Assembly (NCBI GenBank): GCA_013995675.1
Contig: VWRR01000015.1
Coordinates: 248,001-312,000, forward strand
Direction: 5' to 3'
DNA from: Cyanidiococcus yangmingshanensis
Lineage: Eukaryota; Rhodophyta; Bangiophyceae; Cyanidiales; Cyanidiaceae
DNA length: 64,000 nucleotides
Positions 32,679-43,774 of this stretch are shown here, in pieces. A program made the translations under genes and the position numbers. The stretch's first letter is position 1, and every line of letters begins with the position of its first letter. The notes under the pieces were generated by a model. That model worked only from the letters and a program-made list of their open reading frames with translations, was not told the DNA's origin and ran no database searches.

Positions 32679-33213
32679 ATGACAACATTACGTAAGTTCG
32701 TTGCAACGGATCTATTTGCGTTCAATCTCGTTAACTTGGATCGCTTTACAGAGACGTATCACCTGGGTTTCTATGGGTACTACTTCACTCGCTGGCCGTG
32801 GCTGCAACGCGCTGTTCTAGCGCCAGACGGCACTTTGATGGCGTACATTTTAGGTAAGATTGAGGGCACTGGTCGTATGCTGCATGGACACGTCTCTGCA
32901 GTAACGGTTCGCTCCCGAGTACCGTCGACTCGGACTTGCTCGTGCACTGATGAAGCACTTGGAGGGTGTCTCCGAACGATATGCTGGGGCGTATTTCGTC
33001 GATCTCTTTGTGCGGGTAACGAATACCACTGCCGTGGAAATGTATCGTCGTTTTGGTTACACCATCTACCGCACCGTCATTGGTTATTACGCGGATTCCG
33101 AGGACGCCTACGATATGCGAAAGCCAATCTATGCCCGCGACCCGACGGCGAGTTGTTTGGTTTGTGCTCGACATCGGCGTCGTATACGACCGCATGAGCT
33201 CGAGTTCGATTAA
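32679..33213 (+). CDS. NAA20: NatB catalytic subunit NAA20, one frame break
   Basis: A GNAT acetyltransferase that acetylates N-terminal Met followed by Asp, Glu, Asn or Gln, at the ribosome together with NAA25. The N-terminus MTTLRKFVATDLFAFNLVNL, then TETYHLGFYGYYFTRWP, is diagnostic. The acetyl-CoA loop (APEYRRLGLARALMKHLE) and FVDLFVRVTNTTAVEMYRRF follow, ending with the NAA20 block YYADSEDAYDMRKPI. The first half and second half are in different frames. Skipping one base at the tt of 32908-32909 (or the following c) restores V-A-P-E-Y-R-R exactly, so a one-base insertion is likely. Length about 177 residues, normal for the family. The 257-base gap to the DCAF-like gene on the left is a shared upstream region. 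Confidence 0.92.
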
Positions 33214-34442
33214 CTGAGATGAGCGCTGGTTGGGCTATGCTTGCAAAGTTCGTAAAGAGTGCGAGAATATTGGAGAGAACTGGTCGCTCAAAAATATACG
33301 AAGAGGGGCTATGCAATGCCGTTGCCTTGATCCTCCAGTTAGAGTCGAGGCGCTGCCAGGTGAACACCGCGGCTACAGAACATGGACAAGTGCACTTGTG
33401 CACCGGGTCGTTCAAGTTGACGAGCGAATTATCGAGCCTTCGGGACATTCTGTAGACATTTTTGGTGATTCGCTCGATCATCAATCCTTTCAGTAGCCGC
33501 CGGAGACTCTGAAAGCATTTTGCATCTGCCGAAGAATGATGATAACTCCTTGGAATGGGTTCTCATTCACATAATGGATCGTTTTCAGGGAGCATTTGCG
33601 CTTTGTTAGAATACTCTGCATCGACTGAACCACAAGATGCAATTGACGAGGCGAGGGCTTTGCGAATGGTGGCACGACCGGAACGCACGGCCACTGCTTC
33701 CATGAGCGTACCTGCCGCTCCAGCACTGGTGCCGGGTTTCCTTCACCCTGGTGCGCAAGCGCCAGAGTCAATACCTAGCACCTCTCTAAACGATGCTCGC
33801 GTCTGTTACCTTCTTATGTGATGCTCATGTGCAAGAATGACCATTCCCAAGCTGCTCACGAACGGAGCAAATCTCCGCTCCTCGCGTGATATCACGACAG
33901 GCTTGCTTTGTATCCAACACCTTATTGCTCTCTTCCGGATCAAAAATCGCAGAGCGGGCTCCAGATCCACGTTGCGAGGCGGAGAGGCTCTGACCCGTGC
34001 ATTCGACGTGACCGACGCTATCATCGCTCGGGATGTACCGAGACGGCTAGCGCCCGATGTAACAGTTCGTAGAGGCCGCTGCAAACCCCAAGAACAAAGA
34101 ACTGGCTTCGCCCTGGACGAGGTACGTGCTTTCATGTGTTCGTACACGTTTTGCAACTCAGTGGCAAAACGTTTTCCTCAGTGTGCTATACCTACAACAG
34201 GACCAGCATTGCAAGGGGGCAAAAACGGCGCCTTTTCGAAAAGTCAGACAGAGGCAATGTCCTGGAACTGCATCTACATGGCGGAGTAGACCAGCATAGT
34301 GAGAACGATGAAACGATCCCTGCAGAGATATCCATTCATCGGAGAGGTATTCCGTCTCGCGCCAGGCTTGTTCACACCACACAGCGGGGGTTTAGGTCGA
34401 GAAATAAGAAACAACGTGAGGAGCAAACGCAGTCCATGTCAT
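33214..34442. other. Convergent region with a possible small minus-strand gene
   Basis: About 1.2 kb between the stops of NAA20 and the cyclin. On the minus strand, from ATG 34135, a presequence-like start (MKARTSSRAKPVLCSWGLQR) leads to RNVDLEPALRF. The neighbouring frame then continues DPEESNKVLDTKQACRDIT to a stop at 33827. It may be a small organellar protein with a base error; no family recognised. A + frame at 33837-34289 overlaps it and is less likely. Confidence 0.3.
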
Positions 34443-35612
34443 CTACAACGAATCATCCAGCTCCTCCGAGCACGCCACATCAATACCCGCGCATTCTTTG
34501 GGGGTTTCGCACCATCCAGGCGGAAGGTGCTCTCTGATATAACCCAGAGAGGTAAATGGCAGCGGGACATTCATGCGTTGGCGCTTGCTTGGATGAGGAG
34601 AAACACAGATGCAGTTCTCCATGCTGCTACCCAGTTCGGTTGGATTCCACTTCTTGCCGTGTGGCCCAGATATCGATTCCTCAAACGCTACAGTGCCATC
34701 AAGGCATTCTCCGATTTCCATCACAGAGCGTGGAGACTGGGAAGATTTCAAGCGTTCGAGTTTGGCTACCGACGCGCTTTGGCTGCGACAGAGATCGCCA
34801 ATCGCCGCTGCACAGGGCTGCACGTCATCACCAGCGTCGGATAAAAACTGAAACAATCTCTGATTCAAGGAACACGTCACAGGGAGGTGCGCGTTCGCGC
34901 ACACAATGCATGCGGCCGCAATCACAGACGGTCTATAAAACAAAGACACACAGGCAGCACGTAAAGCCAAGTCAGCCAGACGAAGAGACTCTGCGAGCAG
35001 CACGTAATCATGGGAGCTGTGCCGAACATAGCCACCAAGTTGGTCGCCACACTTTTTGTCCGAGAAACTGCATCGACGAAACATGCCCGAGACGCTCGCC
35101 TGCTCAAAGCTCAGCTGGGCACCAGCAGCCACCGTGCCCGTTTCCATGAAATAGTATATAAACTGGACTGCCGAGGCGCGAACGACATCCCACTCCAACG
35201 TGCGCAACAGTTCCTGCTCCATCCGAACCATAGCCAGTTTGGGAAACATCCCATAGTTCAACGCATGCAATTTACTCAAAATCGAGAAATCGCTCTCCGT
35301 TTCCTCGCACTTTGCAGCAACCAGCATACAGGCGCTCGCGAGCAACTGCCAAACGCCGCGATCGACGCAGCCTCTCCGCGCAAAGAACTCGTCGAAACAG
35401 CTCACTGCACTGTGCACGGTATTCCTCTCCAGACGGAGTGCCTCTCCAGCGTCCACCATCCAGTCCACGACATCGGACCGATGTTCAATATATTGGTCAT
35501 CGACCAGGCAACTTTCACCGCCATCAGAGAGCAGAAATCGCACGCGCTGTTCACGCTCAAAGAAGACGAAACCTGTGTCATCCCAACCATGTTCGCTCGA
35601 TGCTACCGACAT
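34443..35612 (-). CDS. Cyclin
   Basis: The 389-residue protein has an N-terminal cyclin box at about residues 35-160: HRSDVVDWMVDAGEALRLER corresponds to the MRAIL helix, then TVHSAVSCFDEFFARR and LASACMLVAAKCEETE with the conserved Lys and Glu that contact the CDK. WDVVRASAVQFIYYFME opens the second fold. A weaker C-terminal cyclin fold (LADLALRAACVSLFYRPSVIAAACI) follows. No destruction box is obvious near the N-terminus. The Pro/Ser-rich tail could be regulatory. The class (A, B or D) cannot be assigned by eye. Expected role: activating a cyclin-dependent kinase. Intact from its ATG. Confidence 0.85.
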   Translation of the reverse strand: MSVASSEHGWDDTGFVFFEREQRVRFLLSDGGESCLVDDQYIEHRSDVVDWMVDAGEALRLERNTVHSAVSCFDEFFARRGCVDRGVWQLLASACMLVAAKCEETESDFSILSKLHALNYGMFPKLAMVRMEQELLRTLEWDVVRASAVQFIYYFMETGTVAAGAQLSFEQASVSGMFRRCSFSDKKCGDQLGGYVRHSSHDYVLLAESLRLADLALRAACVSLFYRPSVIAAACIVCANAHLPVTCSLNQRLFQFLSDAGDDVQPCAAAIGDLCRSQSASVAKLERLKSSQSPRSVMEIGECLDGTVAFEESISGPHGKKWNPTELGSSMENCICVSPHPSKRQRMNVPLPFTSLGYIREHLPPGWCETPKECAGIDVACSEELDDSL

Positions 35613-37436
35613 TGGCTTCCAATTCTATGGACTATATGCCGTACACGTTTCCTGGAGAGGCAAGTCACCGCTGTTGCCGGCGCTACTGCTGACGCAGACG
35701 CCGGTCTCAATAGCCCGATCGATTGCACGTCGCCGTTGCTCACGTAAAGCGCCTGCACGCCTTGTCTTCTACACTCAACGAAGAAACCACAACGTCCACT
35801 CAGTCGAAACGTACTTCGACTGCAGCACAAGTGCACGCTCGGCCACAAACTGCGCCCGATACAGAGCCCGTCTTCAAGGTGCTCCTCAGCAACCTTGGAA
35901 CAGCTAGGGAGCAAAAATATCTGCACGAGAGCGGGAGGCGACTCGCGCGATCGCCACCGGCGCCGCCTCCGTTGTGACGTGACTGATCATGAGGTGGCGC
36001 GTTCCGGTGGCGACAACGCGCCTGGACGAATTGCATCCGTTGCATCCCATCTCATACGACGGGGCGTGGGTCGTGTCGCCCCGCGCGCCGCACCGCCGAG
36101 ATGCACGCTGGTTTTGCGAATCGCTCCAGTGAGGCTGCCGCGAGAACTGCCCCGCGACGCCGACGCGAATGCGCTCCTATGCGCGAGCAACCCTCGTTGC
36201 AGCGCATCTTAAAGGAGCTGATACCGCAGATACGATCAAGCGTGCTGCCCCTTTTCGATAACTGATGGTGCGGTAGATTAAACTCGTTCTAAATAGGGAA
36301 GAGAGGTGGTGGTTCTTGTTCTCTGGTTTCGCGATGTTCGCGTTGGAGCGGACGGGGGATGTGGGCGAGATCCGCTGAAAACCTGATGGCGCTCGTCCAC
36401 AGGGACCCGAGTCATCCCGTGGAGAACAGCATGCAGTTGAGTTCCTTGCGTTGCCGATGGCGCTCGCCATGTCGCAGAGCGTCGTATCGGGATACAATTT
36501 CACTCAGCAGGCACGTTGGGGTAATCGTATGAACCGAAGCGTGAGTGTCTCATCAGCGAATCGTTTCATGCCATCTTGTCGGGGAAACCTCGTGCAGTGT
36601 GGTTATGCGCAGGCCCGAGCAACACCGATGGGTTCCGTGACGTGGTCTGTCTCAACAGGCGCAAGGATAGGAATCATTCTCGGCGCTCATGGGAAACCTG
36701 GTCGTTGCAGGGGCCATTGGAAGCGACAAGACTTCAGCGACAATATGATTTCCAGATGAGCAATGTTTCACGCGCGGTTCCAGCATAAAGCACATGAAGA
36801 GATGGGGCGCAGCATCAGCCCGCGACGCTATCGATTTCGCATGCACCTGGAGGCGTTCCGATGGTCACAGACAAAAGTATTGTCGTCAGTCCAAAGTAGC
36901 GCTTGTCAAAAGCGAGCAGTTCCGCCTCGTGGAGGAATCTCTAGGCAACGTGTCATCTATATCCGAAAAAACTCACACGGGAACATCCGCCATATCTTTA
37001 CGAGCTAACACAAGCTTGCAGTAAATCGCAACGAAATCACGCAAAGAAGCCACCGTCGTCCGACATCGCTCCAGTGTTCTGCGGCATCAGCCTCTGATTC
37101 GCATACAGACTATTTATGAACAACGCCTCCTTGAGGGCCGCCACGCTGTATCGCTGTCGGCCAGCACGTGCAAAGAGATGCATCTGCGCCCCAGACGCTC
37201 GTTGTGCTAGGCACGACGTTTCCGCATGGCCGGGGTCGACAACCACCATTCGGTCGCCCCATCCGCCTCGGCGGAAGGAATGGGTCTCGCTCCTTGTGCT
37301 GGGCGCCGGGACCGTTCGTGCGCGAGGCCATTGGCCGCGAACGAGTCGAGCCGTACTCGTTCGGAGAGGCGTTCAGCGCTGCTTTTTGCATGACTGAATC
37401 AGTGGTCTCTATTACGCCAACACAAGCACGCGCAAG
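35613..37436. other. Long intergenic region with possible gene remnant
   Basis: About 1.8 kb. The first 600 bases are G/C rich and noncoding in appearance. Between about 36430 and 37020, pieces in different + frames look protein-like: MSQSVVSGYNFTQQARWGNR, AVWLCAGPSNTDGFRDVV, and VALVKSEQFRLVEESLGNVS before a TAA at 37022-37024. They may be a broken or error-laden gene. No domain named. Confidence 0.3.
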
Positions 37437-38042
37437 ATGGGACTATTCTTTCATGCTGCGATCCTGCTCTCACAAGGACTTTCGCTGTTCTTTCTGGGTT
37501 TCTGTTTAGTGATCGGAGCACAGGCGCTCTGCTGTTTGGCCGAGGACTTTCCGCGGCCAGCTAGGCGAACGCTTCAGGGTTTGACGGGTCTGGTACTGCT
37601 GCTGCACTTGGCGTTACTCGTATTCGATCATATGCCTCTGGTTCCAATTACGGTTGGCTGTTTTGCACACGCAGTCTACTATCTGATAACGCTGCGCAAA
37701 GGGTTTCCGCTGCTACGAGCGCCTCGCCTCCTGACGGTGGCAGCGATCACCCTTTTCGTGCTTTCCAACATCCTCTGGGCGCGGGAGCTGTGGCACTTTT
37801 ATGACCCATGGATATACAGTAATAGCGTTGAAGGGAGCCCGGCGACGTGGCGGGAAGGCTTGCTCGCGAGAAATACGTTCTCAGCGGCTAGCTTCATGCT
37901 GTTCTGTGTTTGGCTGCTGCCTCTGGGTCTCGTTTTGGTGATCCAGGATGGAAAAAGCGCTCCGGCGAGATCGCTACCGATAACGCGTATGAGTAATGGC
38001 GGCGCGACCGGTGGAGTGACACATTCCTACGGAAAAGCGTAG
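37437..38042 (+). CDS. TEX261/SVP26-family ER-Golgi membrane protein
   Basis: The 201-residue protein has about five hydrophobic segments and follows the TEX261/Svp26 pattern. A first membrane helix (LSLFFLGFCLVIGAQALC) leads into CLAEDFPRPARRTLQGL, which matches the family's Y/C-L-A-E-x-x-E segment. Then come VFDHMPLVPITVGCFAHAVYY and LLTVAAITLFVLSNILWARE, and a last helix ASFMLFCVWLLPLGLVLVI. In yeast Svp26 is a COPII cargo adaptor that exports mannosyltransferases and Ktr-type proteins from the ER. The short polar C-terminus faces the cytosol. Start is the first ATG in frame. The gene is complete and ends about 350 bases from the MAEA gene, tail to tail. Confidence 0.8.
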   Translation: MGLFFHAAILLSQGLSLFFLGFCLVIGAQALCCLAEDFPRPARRTLQGLTGLVLLLHLALLVFDHMPLVPITVGCFAHAVYYLITLRKGFPLLRAPRLLTVAAITLFVLSNILWARELWHFYDPWIYSNSVEGSPATWREGLLARNTFSAASFMLFCVWLLPLGLVLVIQDGKSAPARSLPITRMSNGGATGGVTHSYGKA

Positions 38043-38390
38043 TCGTGGTGTTCGTACCAAGACGCTGCTGACGAGTAGACAGAGGTAGCATGGCGGCGGC
38101 GGAATAGATCGCTGAGATAAGCGTTCCCTCTTGACACCTGGAGAAGCGACCTGCCAAGGCGATAAGCCAAACCTCCACAAAACGACCCCATTTCGACGAA
38201 ACGCTGAACTGAAACACCCACAACGTTCACATCTTCATGCTTCATCGAGAAGAATGCTCAACGATATCGATCGCGGACGATGAAGCATCCGGTTCGTGTA
38301 CGTGCCAGAATCACCAGACCGGCGCGCGTCTATTTATACAAGATGATGTGATTCATGCTTTCCTGGAGCAGAAGACTTCATATCGTGATT
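38043..38390. other. Convergent 3' region
   Basis: About 350 bases between the TEX261 and MAEA stops. Nothing recognised. Confidence 0.4.
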
Positions 38391-39875
38391 TTACATGATA
38401 AAGACTTTGCGACACAGATCTCGACTAAACTCGTGCCCAGTCGCTGGATCACGGACGAAGCGCCCACCTGAATGCTCTTGAGTTAACATTTCCACAGCTT
38501 CGGAGCAGTAAACGTTTCCGTTCGGCAAAACAATGGGTGGATTGTGCTCGTCCATCAACTTCCCTGTGACCCGACAGACAAGAATTGAGTGCGTGTGAGC
38601 GCTGAATGGAAGATCTTTCGCCAGCGCGCTGAAAGGGAATACGCAGGTCGGACACAATCGTGCCCGATCTCTCGGCACTTCACTGTATGTTTCCAGTGGC
38701 GTCCCTGAGCGCTGTTCCCGATCGGAATCCTGGCCCGTGGAGCCAACCCAAGCGTCCACTGTCTCGCCAACGGCAACATGATCAGAGACCGGATCGGTGA
38801 ATGGAGTATCCGTGATGGTCATCACACCTGCAGCTCCCTTCAAAGTACACTGACGCGTTTTCAGGGCTGCAAGTCCTGGTTGCATGATCAAATCGAGCAA
38901 TGGAACAGAGGGCAGCATGTTCAATTCGAAGTGGGTGCTCAGAAACTCTTCTGTAAGGGTGTCCCATCGTTGCATCTCGTAAAGCCGTCGGTACGGTTCA
39001 CAGGATGTGTCTGGTGGATACGCCAGCAGCGTGACACATCGCTTCACGAGCGCGTACTCCTCTTGCGATGCCGGTGATGCGTCGGTTCCAGGCTTGTTTG
39101 CCAAGAGCGCGTTGAAGTGCTTTCGCGCATAGATTACAGCCGCATTCACTTCTCGCGCGCGGCAGAGCTCGATAAACTCCTGCACCCGCAAATGAAGTTC
39201 CAATGTTGAGTTCATGCGAGCTAAACGGCGACGATGCTCCGCACAGTATTGTAATGCCTCCAGGCATCTATGCGCCCGAAGAGCCCACAGCACCGGTTCG
39301 GCCGCCTCAAAGATGGCCACATCGACGAATGGCGCCAGTTCCCAGCGCTCAACCGCCAGCCTCGCAGTCTCAAAATATCCCTGACGGAGCATGAAATCTA
39401 CCAGAAACCGTTGGAGACGATGCTGCGTGGCATCGATGAGGCCCTCCCCGGGACCAAACACTGCAGACTCGCCCCATACTGCCGACTGACTGACGTTATC
39501 TACGCTCCCTCTGTCTCTCGCCACTGTAGCAGGCTTACCAGAAGTATCTGGGGATAGCGCAGCCTCCCTTGACAAGTCGACCTTGTCCACGTCCACGCCT
39601 GCTTCAGAGACTAGCAAGGCGACCCGACGCCGCAGCTTCTCCATTCGTGCCTGATTCTCACGATCCCATTCCTCCAGTCCCGCTTCGAAGTCTTCGATTT
39701 CTCGCTTAATCTCTGCCAAAACATCCCCGCTTGCCTTGCTAACGGAGGCCGTTCGAAGACGAGCCAGCAGCGCACGCAACGTCTCATACTTGCGATCGCA
39801 CAGCCGCTTGTGAGCGCGAAGGTTCCCATAAAGCGCCTCACCAGGAACAGCGAGAAGCGCACGCTCAAGCTCCAT
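38391..39875 (-). CDS. MAEA/GID9-like subunit of the CTLH E3 ligase
   Basis: The 494-residue protein has the MAEA order of parts. An N-terminal coiled helix (YGNLRAHKRLCDRKYETLRA) comes first. A LisH-like segment (QRFLVDFMLRQGYFETARLA), CTLH (VLWALRAHRCLEALQYCAEH, then VQEFIELCRAREVNAAVIYA) and CRA region follow. It ends in the degenerate RING of this subunit (CPTCVFPFSALAKDLPFSA, VLPNGNVYCSEAVEML, EFSRDLCRKVFIM) at about residues 405-494. In yeast Gid9/Fyv10 and in animals MAEA, it pairs with RMD5 to form the catalytic core of the GID/CTLH ubiquitin ligase. A Thr/Ser-rich insert lies before the RING. Intact from ATG 39875. Confidence 0.9.
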   Translation of the reverse strand: MELERALLAVPGEALYGNLRAHKRLCDRKYETLRALLARLRTASVSKASGDVLAEIKREIEDFEAGLEEWDRENQARMEKLRRRVALLVSEAGVDVDKVDLSREAALSPDTSGKPATVARDRGSVDNVSQSAVWGESAVFGPGEGLIDATQHRLQRFLVDFMLRQGYFETARLAVERWELAPFVDVAIFEAAEPVLWALRAHRCLEALQYCAEHRRRLARMNSTLELHLRVQEFIELCRAREVNAAVIYARKHFNALLANKPGTDASPASQEEYALVKRCVTLLAYPPDTSCEPYRRLYEMQRWDTLTEEFLSTHFELNMLPSVPLLDLIMQPGLAALKTRQCTLKGAAGVMTITDTPFTDPVSDHVAVGETVDAWVGSTGQDSDREQRSGTPLETYSEVPRDRARLCPTCVFPFSALAKDLPFSAHTHSILVCRVTGKLMDEHNPPIVLPNGNVYCSEAVEMLTQEHSGGRFVRDPATGHEFSRDLCRKVFIM

Positions 39876-40334
39876 CGCAATTCTTCCTGTTCATGGGACA
39901 AGTTACCCGAAAACTTCCAGGATGCCGTGAAACGTCCGGATTTAGAGCTGACGTGACGAGCACGGATCCAAACGGGTCAACCCATGAAACCTGTCCGTTG
40001 GCCGGCGCGCTGCCGCAGAGAGAAGCCAGCCGCCTGGACAGCACACCCAGCCGTTCGTTGCGCCGGCGTCGTCGCGACCGAGGCGCTCGCCGGTCTCCAT
40101 CCATGGCGCCATCGCGCCGTGCAGGGCATGGTTGACGCAGCGGATGGGCTCGCGATGGAGGATCTGCATCCGAGCGGGGTACTCTGTTGACTCGCGTGAA
40201 TAGGTGTTGGAACTGGTCTAGATTAGACGATTGAGGCCGGTGCGTACTGCAAGAGCGGTACTGTGGGTGAGACCTTGCCGTTTCAGGTAGAGATTCAGGT
40301 TCTTCAAAGGGGTTGGCTGCCGTCTGGCACGGCT
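39876..40334. other. Divergent intergenic region
   Basis: About 460 bases, C/G rich, between MAEA and GDI start codons. It is presumed to contain both promoters; no motif identified. Confidence 0.4.
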
Positions 40335-41728
40335 ATGACGGAGACCGCACGTTCTGTGGCCGGTTCTGATGAAGAAAACTGTGGTGGCGTTCTTGCGGAT
40401 GGCGAGTACGATGCGGTTATAATGGGTACTGGCTTGACTGAGTGCATCATTTCGGGTCTGTTGTCGAAAAGAGGGCTCAAAGTGCTGCACGTCGATCGCA
40501 ACCCGTACTATGGCGGAGCGTGTGCGTCTCTGGACCTGAAACAGTTATGGTCCAAGTTTGGGCAGGATGGTCCTATTCCAGATGAGCTCGGTAACCCACG
40601 TGACTATAACATTGATCTGATTCCAAAGTTCATCCTTGCCACGGGGAACTTGGTGCGCATTCTCGTCTACACGGAAGCGACAAGATATCTCGATTTTAAA
40701 CTCGTGGATGGGTCTTTCGTGCACACAGGTGATCGCCCGCATCGAGTGCCGTCGACACCAATGGATGCTCTTCGATCGAGTTTGTTCAGCCTGCTCGAAA
40801 AGAACCGCTGTCGACAGTTCTTTAGCTTTATCCAATCGTGCGATCCGGCAGGGAAACCTCCTCCTCAGGGCAAAATTGACCCTGGTGAAATGACCATGCG
40901 CGCGTTGTACGACTATTTCGGACTGCAAGAGACAACCCGAACCTTGATCGGTCACGCGATTGCGCTGTACACGAACGACGCTTACCTGGACTGGCCAGCG
41001 CTGCCGACCATCGAGCGCATCAAAGCCTACGCGCAGAGCGTCTCACGATACGGCAACTCGCCCTACATCTATCCAATGTACGGACTTGGAGAGTTGCCGC
41101 AGGCGTTTGCGCGCCTTAGTGCAGTTCACGGGGGCGTCTATATGCTCCACACTGACATCGCTGCTCTCATTACAGATCCAGTGACGGGTAAGGTGTGCGG
41201 AGTCCGGGCCCACGACGGACGGGAAGCGCGTTGCAAGTTTGTGGTCGGAGACCCGAGCTACTTCCCAAATTGTGTTCGACTCACTGGACGGGTCGTTCGG
41301 TGCTACTGTATTCTTCGTTCGCCACCAGAACATATTCGAGAAGCGTCCTCGTGCCAGGTTATTGTGCTGCATCGAAGCATCTCGAGCGAGCGCCAAAATG
41401 ATTATATGTGTTGGTGCTCGGCAGTGCCCATCGAGTTGCGGCGCCCGGAAGATTTATCGCGCTGGTGAGTACCATTGTGGAAACGGCGGATGCTGAGCAG
41501 GAGATTGAAGCGGGTTTGGCTGTTCTCGGCGGGAAAGCGAACATTCTGGCCCGATTTCTCAGCGTCGACGACGTTTATGAGCCGATCCAGGATGGGCGCG
41601 AGAGTGGCATATTCGTTAGTCGCAGTTACGATGCAACAACGCATTTCGAATCCACGACTGAGGATGTGCTCGATCTCTACAGTCGCATTTTTGGCGAACC
41701 GCTTTCGCTGGAGTTGAATCCCGCCTGA
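40335..41728 (+). CDS. Rab GDP dissociation inhibitor, one frame break
   Basis: GDI extracts GDP-bound, prenylated Rab GTPases from membranes and recycles them. The conserved first region reads YDAVIMGTGLTECIISGLL and LKVLHVDRNPYYGG. The mobile effector loop block MTMRALYDYFGLQETTRTLI and the region NSPYIYPMYGLGELPQAFAR follow. The C-terminal part carries VVGDPSYFPNCVR and then, in another frame, VAAPGRFIALVST and SYDATTHFESTTEDVLDLY. The change lies between about 41394 and 41403. It can be met by one missing T or by two extra bases in the AAAA and TT runs; the second gives RQMIYVLVL, close to the family's D-I-Y-V. Length about 460 residues. ATG 40335 was preferred to an upstream GTG. Confidence 0.92.
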
Positions 41729-42424
41729 AGCTCCCATTGCGTAGAAAGGGCGCGATTTGGAGTACTCGTCGCGAAGGCTCTTTGAAGTCTCCAGAATGGC
41801 TGATCTCTTTGCGAGATGATAGCATATGACGTGTCGCTATTTCAGACCGTCACGATGAGCCATGGTGTCTGCGCGAGCGCAAACAGCGCAGCAAGCGCGA
41901 TACCGTACTGGACACGGACCGAGGACGCGCAGGACTAGGAGCAAGGGTGTTCGCGGTTAGCGAATCGACCGGAGTCAGAGGCTGGCATAGAGCAACGCTT
42001 GATGCTTTCGTTGATAGTCCCAGCCCGGATTTGGACGAAAACACGCTTCACCTAGGCTGGCACCCACAAAAAACGCTCTTCTATAGCAAAGACGGATACC
42101 CCTCAACCATCATCGATTGCAAAGCAATCCCGTTTCTTCAATAGAAGCACTGCCACTAAGAGCGAGCTCGTCGATGATTGCATGAAACGAGGATCGCTCT
42201 GGACCAAGAGCTCTGCGAACACTCAGTCGACGGTTACTAGTAGGTCAGATATGCTTGGATATGGGACCCTAACAGAAAAACAAGTTTGCAAAATGTTTCT
42301 ACTTCCGAGCCCCGACCTGAGGCGAGATCAAGACGATAAACCGCGGTTGAATTAACATAAGCACCATCTTCTTCGCTTGCGGCAAGTACAGAGCCAGATG
42401 CTGTGTACCATTTCCGTGCACGGG
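41729..42424. other. Convergent intergenic region
   Basis: About 700 bases. Short frames on either strand around 41850-42144 (for example + strand LHLGWHPQKTLFYSKDGYPS) have no known domain. Confidence 0.35.
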
Positions 42425-43718
42425 TCAAGGATCGATCATTATGAAGGGCCTGCTGCAGAAATTCCTAGTGTCGGCTAAAGACCATTTCGACGCTGCCCTC
42501 GGGGGAAAGCAGACGCTCCCTGCTGGCCCAGGGCGCTCAACGAGCATCTGACGATCCTCATAATCCCCGTTCTCGTCCTGAATCGTCGAGGCTCGCATGA
42601 AGATGACTCCGCACTTCAATTTCATCCTTCGGCGGCGTTGGTCAACTTTGCAGTTCTGTTTGAGCCACAACCGACGATAGCTCTGTCTGGCGGTGCGACG
42701 TTCGATTGGTCGATCAGCCATCGAATGAGCGCCATCGGCCCTTGTTTCGCCCGTGCATGCCTTGCGTATGCGAGCTGGCGGAGGCGTCTCCATGAGTTTA
42801 CAGCCCTCGACACTCAAGCGTCGAAGCGACGGTGCCAGCGCTAAAGCGCTGTGGGGTAGCCGTGCCAGACGTGGATTAAAGCTCAGGTCGAGACTCCAGA
42901 GTTGTTGCCAGTAACCGGTCGACTCGGGCAATTCCTCTATATCACAGTACTCAATTTTCAGCACCCTAATGGAGCTCGTATATTGGCTGCATAATGCATC
43001 AATCCACTTCAAGCTGGTGTGACTTAGATTAACCAGTCGTAGCGAGGTGAACGTCGAAGAGGCCGTCCACAATCCCCGAATGCAGCTCACGAATACCTTC
43101 GTTGTGTGAGAGTGATAAGACCTCAAGTCGGGGCATATTGACGAGCTCGAGCCCATCTAGTGGTGAGCACAACCTATTGTAGCTGAGATCGAGGATACGC
43201 AGCGTTTCGCCCACCTTCTGCAACCAGCCATGCAGGAAAGTGTTGCAGCCGGTTGTGGCTCAGCCTCAAGTACCAGACGGAACCCGGGGCCCTGTTCGTC
43301 TGCTCCGATCCTTCACCGCGGCGATAGTATTCCCAGACCCGCAGGAGACTTTCTATCATCAAGTCCACAGTAGCTAAGGTCAATGATGCCGAGACCGTCC
43401 TGCAAGCTTCGCTCCATTCGTCGCCATGCTTCCGAGTCCAGGCCTTCCTCAGCAGCAGGCTGGCTCAAAGTCTTTTCACCTAACGTTCGCCGACTCGCGC
43501 TCAGCATGAAACAGGCTCCTAAACCTCTACTGATAGGTAGCTCCCAAATTTCGCTGCCTTCATTCACGACCGCGGTGCGCTCGTGGAGAAAAGGCGTTCT
43601 TCGCAAGGCCCACGCTATGTTCGGTCACGAGTGTCCAGCGCCGGAGACGACTCGAACGGTTCTCCGGAGCTTTCGGTTGCGGTGGTATCGGAACGTGCTT
43701 TGGTGTGGTTCGGTTCAT
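42425..43718 (-). CDS. Leucine-rich-repeat protein, several frame breaks
   Basis: At least seven LRR units can be read: LGIIDLSYCGLDD, WYLRLSHNRLQHFP, LRILDLSYNRLCSPL, LEVLSLSHNEGIREL, LRLVNLSHTSLKWI, IRVLKIEYCDIEELP and LWSLDLSFNPRLARLP. They are spread over successive minus-strand frames, each shifted +1 relative to the one before (changes near 43580, about 43350, about 43190 and about 43150). Concatenated, they give a continuous solenoid of roughly 430 residues with a basic C-terminal tail. No nucleotide-binding, kinase or membrane domain is seen, so this is a plain LRR protein of the protein-protein interaction type. ATG 43718 is the likely start, 57 bases from the start of KAPA synthase on the other strand, but that N-terminus is uncertain. 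Confidence 0.65.
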
Positions 43719-43774
43719 GGCAGCGAGGCCAGCACCGTCCTTGGCTGCCAAACGTGTGTCACCTTTGGCAGGCC

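Noticed and set aside
33900-33990. Ribosomal protein bS21
   Set aside because: The phrase EPALRFLIRKR recalls S21, but the following conserved Arg/Tyr/Glu/Lys/Pro segment is missing.
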